Below, piece by piece: positions 16,892 to 25,931 of a stretch of DNA of 54,783 nt; the first letter of the stretch is position 1, and each line of letters opens with the position of its first letter. Below the pieces are notes generated by a model. It ran no database searches, was not told the DNA's origin, and saw nothing but the letters and a program-made list of their open reading frames with translations. The translations under genes and the position numbers were made by a program. Origin of the DNA: Rhodospirillaceae bacterium (GTDB lineage: Bacteria; Pseudomonadota; Alphaproteobacteria; Thalassobaculales; Thalassobaculaceae); the NCBI GenBank assembly GCA_002708305.1, contig PANE01000005.1:206337-261119 (forward strand), written 5' to 3'.

Positions 16892-18511
16892 CTATTCCTC
16901 GCGACGAAGAGCCCACTTTATAACTATAGTTCCTTGGTCTCGAATCATTTTCAAACATTTTTTTACAACAATTTGCTCTGATTTTTGCCGAGAGGCTGAA
17001 CCATAATAAATACTCTCTTCTAAGTTTAGATCTCCATCTGTTCTAAACCGCCAACCTCCACCTGTCTGAGGACGCAGCAACGCGGCGAGACCATTTTGGA
17101 TAAGTGAGACGCGCACTCTCGGATGAAGATGAAACCTAATTATTGCTTTTGATGCAATTTCACCAGGTTCTCCTGTGTAAATAAGTCGGTCTTCGCCTCG
17201 GATATCATCGCCCAATGGCGCAAGATAAAATTTTCTTTGATGAATAATTCCTAAACCTGAAAGATAACCATCATGTTCAGTATCTAATAAAATAGCACCA
17301 TCATTTACCTCTCTTTGGAATGAGACTGTGCAATATTGTTTTGGTTTTGGACTCGATGGCCCTACATCAAAAGCATTTAGATTATCGATGGTGAGCATAG
17401 AATGTGCTGGTGATGATCTCAGAGGATCCTTTAATAATATATCTCCAGGACTTGTGCCACAATTTACAATCAGTCTTTGTTTTCCAATACTAAATTCAAA
17501 TGAGAGTGGGCTGGAGTGAGAAGTTCCCGAAGAACCTTTACTGCCGCCAGTATCAACGATTAACGTAGATCTCCCAGAGACAAGTCTCTGGAACCCAGTA
17601 TTCGGAGCTTCGGTAACAGTTTTTCGCCCCGACTCTGATAATGCTATTACACTTTCAAGTAATGAAACCCCACCCTCCTTAGTACCATGGAATAAAGCAA
17701 GTTTACCATCTCCATGTCGCCATAACCTCAACACCGACGTCATCTTAAAGATTGTTTGTATTAATTCTTCAGGCACCTTCCAACTGCAAACTCGCAGGCA
17801 ATTTCTTATATCTATCAATGCCATAATAAACTCTATTTGTATGGCAGGAGACCTCGATATATGTCCGCCATCAGCAGCCACCTGAACAACCAGTTCTTTA
17901 AGAACCCAATCCTCCAAAGTTTCAAGTCGAGTAGTATCAGAATCAAGAGCAACAATTGCGGTTATAATACCTTTTAATGCTCTTATACGCTTTACACCTT
18001 GCTTAACATATCTGAAATTGGAAATGGCATGTTCTAATTGCCGATTAATACTAGTTAAAACTCTGCTGCGAAATTCATCATCAGCTGACTCACAAAAAAA
18101 ATAATGCATACCGACCCAGGCGGAAATACGTTCGCCTAAAACGTCGCCTCGCCAATATAACGGATGCCAATTCTCATAATCATCCAACCAACCCCCAACC
18201 ATCGTCCGAGCAGTTATTCTAGCGGAATCACCTCCTTGTGCACGCAAATGGCGTAGCCATGAAAACCCATGAAGCGATTCCATACTCAGAGGATCATCTG
18301 GGACAATTTTCCAAATTTCTTCTGGTGAGGACACAAAAACACCTACTAGTTTCCCATCGATTATGTCGCGACCTACTTCTGCCTCACCTGGCCATAAATC
18401 GGTAATGGAAAAGGCAATTTCTCGAAAACCAAACCGGCGCAGTCGCCATTTATAAAACGATGGGAGAAAAAAAAATTCTCTTAAAGGATACAATACTTTA
18501 AATATCCTCAC
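16892..18511 (-). CDS. heparinase II/III family protein
   Basis: Protein of 539 residues resembling the alphaproteobacterial heparinase II/III-like family: an alpha-helical N-terminal half (WLRHLRAQGG, GWLDDYENWHPLYWRGDVLGERISAWV) and a C-terminal beta-rich half (SSPLSFEFSIGKQRLIVNCGTSPGD, AHSMLTIDNLNAFD). Related enzymes are uronate-containing polysaccharide lyases, but this chromosomal subfamily has no confirmed substrate. No signal peptide is seen, which is unusual for a lyase acting on exported polymer. The GTG start at 18511 is 2 bases past the rpe stop, with AGGA about 8 bases upstream inside rpe. Confidence 0.85.
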   Translation of the reverse strand: MRIFKVLYPLREFFFLPSFYKWRLRRFGFREIAFSITDLWPGEAEVGRDIIDGKLVGVFVSSPEEIWKIVPDDPLSMESLHGFSWLRHLRAQGGDSARITARTMVGGWLDDYENWHPLYWRGDVLGERISAWVGMHYFFCESADDEFRSRVLTSINRQLEHAISNFRYVKQGVKRIRALKGIITAIVALDSDTTRLETLEDWVLKELVVQVAADGGHISRSPAIQIEFIMALIDIRNCLRVCSWKVPEELIQTIFKMTSVLRLWRHGDGKLALFHGTKEGGVSLLESVIALSESGRKTVTEAPNTGFQRLVSGRSTLIVDTGGSKGSSGTSHSSPLSFEFSIGKQRLIVNCGTSPGDILLKDPLRSSPAHSMLTIDNLNAFDVGPSSPKPKQYCTVSFQREVNDGAILLDTEHDGYLSGLGIIHQRKFYLAPLGDDIRGEDRLIYTGEPGEIASKAIIRFHLHPRVRVSLIQNGLAALLRPQTGGGWRFRTDGDLNLEESIYYGSASRQKSEQIVVKKCLKMIRDQGTIVIKWALRREE

Positions 18512-18513
18512 AG

Positions 18514-19176
18514 TTATGGGTTCCTAAGTTGCTCGATAGCTTCAGAATAAGTCACACCTTTCAACTGAAAAACAGCGGAACCAGCTACCAATATATCAGC
18601 ACCCGCCTGAACCGACTTATTGGCAGTTTCTCTATTTATTCCACCATCAACAGATAAACTCACTGAATGTCCAAGTTGACTAATTTTTCTCCTCAAAGCG
18701 GACACTTTACATAATTGACTTTCAATAAAACTTTGCCCACCAAAACCAGGATTGACTGTCATCACGAGAACTAAATCAACTAAATCCCAAAGATTATCAA
18801 GTGCCTCCATCGGGGTACCGGGATTCAACGCAACACCAGCCTTTATTCCTAGTGCACGAATTTTTTGCAAGGTGCTATGGATATGAGGTCCTGCCTCAGC
18901 ATGTACTGTTATGATATCAGATCCGGCGGCCACGAACGCCTCGATATAATTATCAACCGGTTCAATCATCAAATGAACATCAAAGGGTAGATCAGTATAT
19001 TTACGAATGGAGGCAATAATATCCGGACCAAAAGAAATATTCGGAACAAAGTGTCCATCCATTACGTCTAAATGAATTAAATCAGCCCCCATTTCTGCAA
19101 CTGCCGCAACTTCTTCTCCTAATTTAGAAAAATCGGCAGCCAGTATAGAGGGAGCAATGCGTATAGATTGGTTCAT
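18514..19176 (-). CDS. rpe: ribulose-phosphate 3-epimerase
   Basis: Interconverts D-ribulose 5-phosphate and D-xylulose 5-phosphate in the pentose phosphate pathway. The 220-residue TIM barrel keeps the metal and catalytic motifs: SILAADFSKLGEEV, HLDVMDGHFVPNISFGPD, DVHLMIEPVDNYI, VMTVNPGFGGQSFI and SVDGGINRET. The ATG at 19176 fits the family start. It lies 62 bases after rsmB and 2 bases before the heparinase-like gene on the same strand. Confidence 0.97.
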   Translation of the reverse strand: MNQSIRIAPSILAADFSKLGEEVAAVAEMGADLIHLDVMDGHFVPNISFGPDIIASIRKYTDLPFDVHLMIEPVDNYIEAFVAAGSDIITVHAEAGPHIHSTLQKIRALGIKAGVALNPGTPMEALDNLWDLVDLVLVMTVNPGFGGQSFIESQLCKVSALRRKISQLGHSVSLSVDGGINRETANKSVQAGADILVAGSAVFQLKGVTYSEAIEQLRNP

Positions 19177-19238
19177 ACGACTATCAGGTATCAGGTTGTG
19201 AAAAAATTCGCAAGGGGACTATAATCTATTTGGAAAAA

Positions 19239-20534
19239 TCAGTCCCGTATCAAACGAGATGCAAAAAATCCGTCAATACCACCTAATTCTTTCAAATAAA
19301 ACGGCAAGGTTCTTAAATCTCCCTGTTCATTAATAAACAGACTGTGGCCTCCGACTTCATTGTTTTTAATAGTTTCACGCTTAAATGATTTAGAAACGCT
19401 CAAAAACCTCTCAATTTGTGACTCACCTTCTTCAATCTGAAGCGAACATGTACAGAAGATGAGCTTTCCACCAGGCTTAACTAACTGGGAACTCTGCACC
19501 AGAAGGTTTTCTTGTAAGCGCACTAGTTTTGCGAGATCGTTGGTAGTTTTGGAATATAATATATCAGGGTGTCGTCGAATGGTTCCAGTTGCCGAACAAG
19601 GTGGGTCTAAAAGCACTGCGTCAAATTTTTTATTACAAATCCATTCTGTAGCATCAGCTGTAACTATATTTGCTTGCAATCCTAGTCTTATTAAATTTTT
19701 CTCAAGTCGTTTTAATCTGCCACCTGATCTATCAATAGCCGTTACAATTGCTCCTGCTGCGGCAAGTTGAGCCGTCTTACCACCGGGGGCTGCACAAACA
19801 TCCAAGACTTGCATGCCAGAAACATCTCCTAGTAAGGAAACTGGTATAGAGGCGGCTGCATCTTGCACCCACCATTCTCCTTCAGAGAACCCAGGCATCT
19901 CCTCTATACGGCCATCAAACCTTTTTCTAAGAGATCCTAACAATAAGGTCTCCGCATCTAATTTGTCAGCCCAACTTTCTTTATTATTCTTTACAGTTAT
20001 ATCTAAAGGCGGTTCTTTCAAAAGTGCTACTATAATCTCTTGCGTATACTGCTCCCCGTATGCCGTTTTCCAACTTTCTAACATCCAGTTGGGTACATTA
20101 AGAGTCTCAGGGAAACTATTTAATAACTCGTGTCCTTCTGTCGCTAATCTTCTTAAGACAGCATTTGTCAGTCCCATTAACTTTGGAAAATTTCGGGACC
20201 CTACGAGGGTAACAGCACTATCCACTGCCGCATGAGGTGGGAATTTTAAAAATATGATTTCGGTTACAGCAATTCTCAAAATATCATGCACAACGATAGC
20301 CTTTTTAGGTAAGGCCCGTTTTAAACAGTTAGATATCAATGCATCTATTTGACCTAACCTACGTAATGCAGTAGTCACAATTTTCCGTACAAACGCTCTA
20401 TCGCGAACCGGCAACCGTCTAAAGCCGTCATGTAAAACCATCGCATCATCGAAAGACTTATTTTTTGCCGTGACCGACCTAAGAAGATCAAAGGCGACAC
20501 TGCGGGAGGCTGAAACTTCGAATTTTTCTACCAT
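19239..20534 (-). CDS. rsmB: 16S rRNA (cytosine-967-C5)-methyltransferase, RsmB/Sun type
   Basis: SAM-dependent rRNA m5C methyltransferase of 431 residues. The N-terminal third is a NusB-like RNA-binding domain (RDRAFVRKIVTTALRRLGQIDALI, HAAVDSAVTLVG). The catalytic domain has VLDVCAAPGGKTAQLAAAGA for SAM and the two RNA m5C cysteine motifs, DPPCSATGTIRRHPD and FCTCSLQIEEGES. It starts at an ATG at 20534 and is divergent from the SdhAF4-like gene. It heads the run rsmB-rpe-heparinase-creatininase-polysaccharide genes. Confidence 0.95.
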   Translation of the reverse strand: MVEKFEVSASRSVAFDLLRSVTAKNKSFDDAMVLHDGFRRLPVRDRAFVRKIVTTALRRLGQIDALISNCLKRALPKKAIVVHDILRIAVTEIIFLKFPPHAAVDSAVTLVGSRNFPKLMGLTNAVLRRLATEGHELLNSFPETLNVPNWMLESWKTAYGEQYTQEIIVALLKEPPLDITVKNNKESWADKLDAETLLLGSLRKRFDGRIEEMPGFSEGEWWVQDAAASIPVSLLGDVSGMQVLDVCAAPGGKTAQLAAAGAIVTAIDRSGGRLKRLEKNLIRLGLQANIVTADATEWICNKKFDAVLLDPPCSATGTIRRHPDILYSKTTNDLAKLVRLQENLLVQSSQLVKPGGKLIFCTCSLQIEEGESQIERFLSVSKSFKRETIKNNEVGGHSLFINEQGDLRTLPFYLKELGGIDGFFASRLIRD

Positions 20535-20626
20535 TTAAGAACCATATACTATTTAATTTCATCTTTGATGTTGATGAATCTAAGTTTAAGATTGAATTTT
20601 TTTATTAAACTACTACCTGTAACTAT

Positions 20627-20830
20627 ATGACATTATCTACAAGAATATTCACCGAAAAAGTTATCTCAGAGACCAGCAAAGTTCATCCCAGGGCTGACGT
20701 GGTTAAAGCCGCTGACCTAAACCCAAGAGCGAATAAGGCAAATATAGATAAAGAGTGGGGTGGTTATGACGGTCCCGAACCGACACGTTTTGGTGATTGG
20801 GAACATAAAGGTCGCTGTACGGATTTCTGA
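20627..20830 (+). CDS. DUF1674 / succinate dehydrogenase assembly factor 4-like protein
   Basis: Small protein of 67 residues whose C-terminal half, EWGGYDGPEPTRFGDWEHKG followed by RCTDF, is the conserved DUF1674 tail of mitochondrial SdhAF4 and its alphaproteobacterial relatives. In eukaryotes SdhAF4 binds flavinylated SdhA and helps assembly with SdhB. A similar role here is inferred. The gene is divergent from rsmB (92 bases apart), and no sdh gene lies in the window. The N-terminus is poorly conserved, so an exact start other than the ATG at 20627 is possible. Confidence 0.88.
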   Translation: MTLSTRIFTEKVISETSKVHPRADVVKAADLNPRANKANIDKEWGGYDGPEPTRFGDWEHKGRCTDF

Positions 20831-20861
20831 AATGCTATAAATTAATCTACACACATATAAT

Positions 20862-20899
20862 AGCAGGTCAAATATCAGAAAGCTGTTAACTGATCTGCT
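20862..20899. terminator. candidate bidirectional terminator hairpin
   Basis: A 9-bp stem AGCAGGTCA (20862-20870) / TGATCTGCT (20891-20899) has one G-U wobble, and an inner CAG-AAAG-CTG can also pair. It lies in the 72-base gap between the convergent SdhAF4-like and gamma-glutamyltransferase-like genes. No strong U-tract follows on either strand, so confidence is limited. Confidence 0.35.
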
Positions 20900-20902
20900 C
20901 AG

Positions 20903-22516
20903 TCACACTCCCACAGCTCCAGTTAAGGGAGATAGACCATGCGCAGCGCCAACTAAGGTGCCGTCGGCCAGTATTTGGACGCCTGACGGTACGGCGTACA
21001 TCGATGGGAAAGTAGCCGGCATCCATGGATCCGCAACCGACATACTCTCGAGAGATCGCTGAGTTTCTTGATCAAGGCGCGGGTCATAAGTAATTTCGTT
21101 GATTCCACTTACATCAAACCTCGGATGACTAAGTGCCACGTCCAGATCCATATCAAAATCGTTGATAAAAGAAGCGATTTGGAATACAGCAGGTAGAATT
21201 TTTCTACCTCCTGATGCACCTATACCAAAAATAGGACGGCCTTCACACGTTGCAATCATTGGACACATATTGGATAGAGGCTTCTTTCCACCATGAATAG
21301 AGTTTGGCCTTGCAGGTCTAGGATCAAACCAATTGATACCATTATTCATGAGAATACCACTAGTAGGAGCAACAAAACGGGAACCGAACCTTGATAAGAG
21401 TGTTGAAGTTATAACCGCCATATTTCCAGCTTTGTCGACAGTGCTTATGTTAGTTGTACAACTTCGATCTCCGATATCGCCTGCATGCCCCATCACTTCT
21501 AATCTTTTCTTATACGCCTTCATTAGAGAGTCAGCGATAATTGTGTGGCTAAATGTAGAGGGGTGGGTCGATGGGAATTCTGGTATATTTTTTAGAGCGT
21601 CTAAGAATGTTGGGCCAGCAGACATACCTGGTAAAAGATTATAAATTAAATCACCTCTTTGCACGCTCAGAGGATCGATGATTTGAGCCGAATAATCTTT
21701 CAAATCTGTCTCTGATAATTTACCTCCTGCTTCTTGCACATCTGCAACTAAATTTCGAGCAAACTCGCCTTCATAGAAGTACTTAGGGCCATTTTCCTTC
21801 AATAATTTTATAGTTTTTGCAAACTTAGCGAGGTTCAAATATGTATCCTCATTATTAGCGGAGACTGAAGGCACGAGGCCTCCTGGCAACCAATCCATTT
21901 TTGATTGAGAATAACGACCTAAAACTGCCGCTTCTGCAGCAACATTTAAAGTCGTCCACCAAGTTTTTCGATGCCCTCTATCTGCCAATTTTACAGCAGG
22001 AGAGATTAATTCACCCCAACTCTTACTACAGAAATTTTCAACTGCAAGGCCATAACCCGCAATAGATCCAGGGACTGCTATTGACTTAGCGCCATGAAGA
22101 TTTACGTCCCCAATAACCGCCGGCCATCCAAATAAATCGGCCCCCACTTTTCCACTTAACGGATAATCAGTTGGATCAATCAACCTGGGTGAAATCATCC
22201 CAAAATCAATTACACGAACCTTTTTTTCAGCAGCCAGATAAAGAATCATAAACCCACCACCGCCAAATCCACTCATCCATGGTTCCGTTACCGAAAGTGC
22301 AAATGCAGTGGCAATTGCCCCGTCAATCGCATTGCCCCCAATCTCTATTATCCCAGCTCCTACTGATGCTGCTTCTATTTCTTGAGCAACGACCACTCCT
22401 TTTGAACCACTTACCTTTGGTTTAGATATTGTCCATGTTTCAGCCGGATTAGAAGTAAGAGGCATTTTTTTAAATCTTTCTCTTTGGCACATAAGCTCTT
22501 TATTTAGTTCAACCAT
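20903..22516 (-). CDS. gamma-glutamyltransferase-family (Ntn-hydrolase) protein, apparently cytoplasmic
   Basis: Protein of 537 residues with the two-part GGT fold. The self-processing site is visible: Thr354 opens TTNISTVDKAGNMAVITSTL, equivalent to TTHYSVVDKDGN at the start of the E. coli GGT small subunit, and GIGASGGRKI near 431-440 matches the Gly-Gly oxyanion loop. The large-subunit SGFGGGGFMILYL motif is present. The N-terminus (MVELNKELMCQRERFKKM) is charged with no signal peptide, so this is probably not a periplasmic glutathione hydrolase. Cytoplasmic relatives such as HpxW-type oxamate amidohydrolase are an alternative. The substrate is unresolved. Confidence 0.85.
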   Translation of the reverse strand: MVELNKELMCQRERFKKMPLTSNPAETWTISKPKVSGSKGVVVAQEIEAASVGAGIIEIGGNAIDGAIATAFALSVTEPWMSGFGGGGFMILYLAAEKKVRVIDFGMISPRLIDPTDYPLSGKVGADLFGWPAVIGDVNLHGAKSIAVPGSIAGYGLAVENFCSKSWGELISPAVKLADRGHRKTWWTTLNVAAEAAVLGRYSQSKMDWLPGGLVPSVSANNEDTYLNLAKFAKTIKLLKENGPKYFYEGEFARNLVADVQEAGGKLSETDLKDYSAQIIDPLSVQRGDLIYNLLPGMSAGPTFLDALKNIPEFPSTHPSTFSHTIIADSLMKAYKKRLEVMGHAGDIGDRSCTTNISTVDKAGNMAVITSTLLSRFGSRFVAPTSGILMNNGINWFDPRPARPNSIHGGKKPLSNMCPMIATCEGRPIFGIGASGGRKILPAVFQIASFINDFDMDLDVALSHPRFDVSGINEITYDPRLDQETQRSLESMSVADPWMPATFPSMYAVPSGVQILADGTLVGAAHGLSPLTGAVGV

Positions 22517-22575
22517 CGCATTACCCTACCTAACAGATATGAAAGTGTTACACGCTTGGGGTATTGGTAAAGGCT

Positions 22576-23190
22576 ATGAATAAAACTATTTATATTATGG
22601 TAGCACTTTTGTTGCTTTTTAGTACAGCAAGCCACGGGCAAAATAAAACAAACGGCCCTTCCGAACAGAACAAGACAGAACAAAATACCGAAACAGAAAA
22701 ATGTAATAAGATCGCCGAAGGAGGGCCTACAATCGAACGATTGTCGCGATTGGAAGGCTCAATGTCTGTTCGTAATCTAAAGTTTAAGTATTTCGACAAA
22801 TTTTTATTCAATTTAACAGATCAAGACTTTAACGAGTTGAAAATACTAAAACCAACTTGTGAAGGCTCATCAAAAGAAATAGCTATTATAATTTTTGATA
22901 AATTAAAAGAAAAGATATCTGAAGCTAAAGAAACCCGCGATAATACAATGAAATGGATGGATATGACCAAAGAAAAGCTAAAGTCGCTTTCCATTTCACC
23001 AAAAGCTGTAAAAGAGATCCATAATACCTGGAGAGAAATGGAGAGCCGAAGTCAAGAAATGCTTGATGATGACCTAAAATACTTTGCTAACTTTCTCAAT
23101 CAGATCCGACAAAAGGTTTACACAGAGAGCGCAAAAAAAGCCTCTGATTTTATACAGCCATTTTACCCTGCGAAAAACTTAAATGACTAA
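22576..23190 (+). CDS. secreted helical protein of unknown family
   Basis: I do not recognise this protein. The ATG at 22576 is preferred over the TTG at 22564 because it gives a clean signal peptide: MNKTIYIMVALLLLFSTASHG with likely cleavage before QNK. The mature part (about 184 residues) starts with a low-complexity N/K/T/E/Q stretch that repeats EQNKTEQN-like units, then becomes a charged, probably all-helical domain with a coiled-coil-like segment (DKLKEKISEAKETRDNTMKW). Two cysteines, one near residue 43 and one near 96, could form a disulfide. It is divergent from the GGT-like gene and convergent with the phosphodiesterase gene. Confidence 0.7.
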   Translation: MNKTIYIMVALLLLFSTASHGQNKTNGPSEQNKTEQNTETEKCNKIAEGGPTIERLSRLEGSMSVRNLKFKYFDKFLFNLTDQDFNELKILKPTCEGSSKEIAIIIFDKLKEKISEAKETRDNTMKWMDMTKEKLKSLSISPKAVKEIHNTWREMESRSQEMLDDDLKYFANFLNQIRQKVYTESAKKASDFIQPFYPAKNLND

Positions 23191-23227
23191 GAATAGAACA
23201 AATGCCGGTATAATAAACAACAAAAAC

Positions 23228-24709
23228 TCAAACGATTCTGCTGCCTCCTCGCAAATAGGGAAATTCAACACCGGTCACGTGAGAAACCAGCATCTCCTGA
23301 ATATAGTTAGTGGAGCTTTCTCTCAATTTTTTCTCATACCAAGTTGGCTCAACCCCACCCCCTAGAAAAGCTTCTTTTAATGGCCGTCCCATCGAGGTTG
23401 CTGGTATTTTAACTCCTAATCCATGTAAAATTGTTGGCATTATATCAACAATTCCAGTTGGCACATTAAATGTTTTATTTCGATTAATCTGATCTCCGCC
23501 TACCGCCATAAAATTATTTATTTCTATGTTGTTAAGCCCCCCATGAATTCCACCCCCATCAGGAATATCTGGATTATCAGCAAAACAGAGTCCAGGATAA
23601 CCATAGCGGTTTACCCCTTCGGTGCTCCGTAAAATATAATTTATATCAGGGGACCTATCATTCAGTGCGTTTATTTCAGCCATAGAGATCGTTCCATTAC
23701 CTCCATCACGAGTAAAGGTAAGCCCGCACCAATACTGGTCATGGAGAAATCTGATTACCTTTAAAATCAACTCTGGGTCGCGTTCTCGCACCGTAATTTG
23801 ACCGCTATAACTTGCCTTTACTGCAACATTAATATCATCATTGATTGCCAAACCAGCTTTGAATCCAGCAATTTTTAATTCATCCATAACATTAACTTGC
23901 TTTATTTTAGAAATTTGAGCGTGATCTGAACATGTAATAATATGCCATCCTTCCAATCGTCCACTTGTTTCCCACCATTTTAAAATTTTTTCAAAACATT
24001 GATCTAAACATTTGAGACTAGACAAACTGGAAGGGGATCCAATTCCCTCATAATGAAAGGATAGATCGGGTTCATTGTACCAAATCACTTGAACATCTGC
24101 AGATCCATCTAACAAAAAGTGTTCTAATAGAACCGTTGTTGCATACTGACTAACGGCATTATTTGGAAACCTTTGCTTAGGGACCGGTCCAAATTTTTTT
24201 ATGATTCCATCATAATCAGCAGTTGAACTTGAAATACCAGCACCCCAAATAGAAAATAATTTCTGATCTAATTTATCAGCATTTAAATTCAATAATCGGG
24301 CATTTCCTATTTTACCTGTTGTAATAACTGAATAATTTTTCTCCACCTCCCATAATATTTCTGCTAGAGAGGGAGATTTTTGTAGTTTACCATAAATAGC
24401 TTTCGCCTGTTCCATCTTAACGATATCAGAAGTATCTAACGGGCCATCAAAACCTAAAAGAGGATCATAGAAACTGTTTGCCATAATGCCATGGCCAAAC
24501 TCTGGCTGGCCAAGGCTATGTGGTATCGAACCACCGCAATAGGCTCCTGTTACAAAACTTGCAACTTGCACACGCGTTTCTGATGGGAAGGTTGAAGAAC
24601 TATTTGGATAGTCTACCCAGTCATTTTGAAAACTATTAAGATTAGGCATTGTGTCCGCTCGCACAAAATCGCGGCGAAGACCATCAAAAAGACAAAATAG
24701 AAACTTCAT
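23228..24709 (-). CDS. alkaline phosphatase superfamily protein (type I phosphodiesterase/nucleotide pyrophosphatase-like)
   Basis: Metal-dependent phospho- or phosphodiesterase of 493 residues. Two-metal site elements are visible: the N-terminal Asp in FLFCLFDGLRRD, a nucleophile-like Thr at about 40 in SSTFPSETR, the Asp/His pair in NEPDLSFHYEGIGS, the Asp-His in TCSDHAQIS and the His in GGIHGGLNNIE. The layout matches the NPP/PhnA-like branch more than classical PhoA. No signal peptide is seen, suggesting a cytoplasmic enzyme. The ATG at 24709 is accepted. The gene is divergent from hemF and its substrate is unknown. Confidence 0.83.
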   Translation of the reverse strand: MKFLFCLFDGLRRDFVRADTMPNLNSFQNDWVDYPNSSSTFPSETRVQVASFVTGAYCGGSIPHSLGQPEFGHGIMANSFYDPLLGFDGPLDTSDIVKMEQAKAIYGKLQKSPSLAEILWEVEKNYSVITTGKIGNARLLNLNADKLDQKLFSIWGAGISSSTADYDGIIKKFGPVPKQRFPNNAVSQYATTVLLEHFLLDGSADVQVIWYNEPDLSFHYEGIGSPSSLSSLKCLDQCFEKILKWWETSGRLEGWHIITCSDHAQISKIKQVNVMDELKIAGFKAGLAINDDINVAVKASYSGQITVRERDPELILKVIRFLHDQYWCGLTFTRDGGNGTISMAEINALNDRSPDINYILRSTEGVNRYGYPGLCFADNPDIPDGGGIHGGLNNIEINNFMAVGGDQINRNKTFNVPTGIVDIMPTILHGLGVKIPATSMGRPLKEAFLGGGVEPTWYEKKLRESSTNYIQEMLVSHVTGVEFPYLRGGSRIV

Positions 24710-24974
24710 TTCGTTCGTTCTAATTATTTAAACAAACTGCAATATATTATCTATCATAGCGTTTGTGTACTTTTTAATTTTTAATCACTATTCTTATACA
24801 CTCTACAACTCAACAAAATACCTAAGAAGCATCGCTTTTCAAACAAACCTGAAGTAATTATAAATCGCCTCCCATGAAGCATTAACTTTTTATTCTTAGT
24901 TATGAAAAAATCTACGGTTAACTCCCATGATTATGGTATTAAATGCCATCACTGAAACGATTTTGGAGTAAGTA

Positions 24975-25835
24975 ATGTACATTTCTACCGATCAACAGAA
25001 AGAAGAGGCTACTGACTGGTTTACCTCTCTTAGAGATCAAATATGTGCAACATTTGAGAAGTTAGAAGAGGATTATGAGGGCCCCAAAAAGTCTATGCCT
25101 CCAGGAAAGTTCAACAAGAAGGGTTGGCGTAGAGATGGTGGAGGGGGTGGAGTAATGTCGATAATGGAGGGTCGTTTATTTGAAAAAGTGGGAGTAAATG
25201 TATCAACAGTTATGGGTATATTTTCGAAAGAATTTAGCAAAGAGATCGCTGGAGCTGAAGACGATCCAAGGTTTTGGGCATCAGGGATTTCTATAGTTGC
25301 ACACATGTGGTCCCCTCATGTTCCTGCGGTACATATGAATACGCGACATGTCACCACTACTAAATCTTGGTTTGGGGGAGGAACTGACTTAACTCCTATG
25401 ATCCCTAATGAAGGGGACACCAACGTTTTTCATACAGCACTTGAGGTAGCGTGTAATCAACACGACCCAGCATACTACCCGAGATTTAAGAAATGGTGTG
25501 ATGAGTACTTCTATCTCGCCCACCGTGATGAAGCTAGAGGCATCGGTGGTATATTTTATGATCAACTAGGTGATAGTTTTGATTCTGATTTTCAGTTTAC
25601 AAAGGATATAGGATTAACCTTCAAAAAAGTTTTTCCACAAATTGTACGACGCCATATGAATAATAGTTGGACAGACGAGGAGAGAGAACTCCAGCTTGTT
25701 AAAAGAGGACGATATGTTGAGTTCAATCTACTTCACGATCGCGGAACGTTATTTGGATTGAAGACAGGCGGTAACGTTGAAGCTATCTTGATGAGTTTGC
25801 CCCCTCAAGTTGCTTGGCCAGCGCCTAAGTTGTAA
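24975..25835 (+). CDS. hemF: oxygen-dependent coproporphyrinogen III oxidase
   Basis: Oxidatively decarboxylates two propionates of coproporphyrinogen III to give protoporphyrinogen IX, using O2. The 286 residues cover the whole family: [20 protein letters not shown], the substrate-site [44 protein letters not shown] and the C-terminal [24 protein letters not shown] lies about 7 bases before the ATG at 24975. It is a single-gene unit; the 265-base divergent region upstream holds no motif I can name. Confidence 0.97.
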   Translation: MYISTDQQKEEATDWFTSLRDQICATFEKLEEDYEGPKKSMPPGKFNKKGWRRDGGGGGVMSIMEGRLFEKVGVNVSTVMGIFSKEFSKEIAGAEDDPRFWASGISIVAHMWSPHVPAVHMNTRHVTTTKSWFGGGTDLTPMIPNEGDTNVFHTALEVACNQHDPAYYPRFKKWCDEYFYLAHRDEARGIGGIFYDQLGDSFDSDFQFTKDIGLTFKKVFPQIVRRHMNNSWTDEERELQLVKRGRYVEFNLLHDRGTLFGLKTGGNVEAILMSLPPQVAWPAPKL

Positions 25836-25931
25836 TTTTTATACCACCCATTTATTCTGGAAAATAAGTCGAAAGCTATTATTTCTAATATCATATAACT
25901 CAACGTAGAGGATTAGAGTAGTCCATATGGA

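Noticed and set aside
23183-23365. 60-residue plus-strand frame after the secreted protein
   Set aside because: It overlaps the 3' end of the phosphodiesterase gene on the other strand and looks like an open-frame shadow of it.
25922-25931. TCCATATGGA palindrome just past the hydratase gene
   Set aside because: Ten bases of perfect palindrome are expected by chance several times in a window this size, and nothing around it supports a function.
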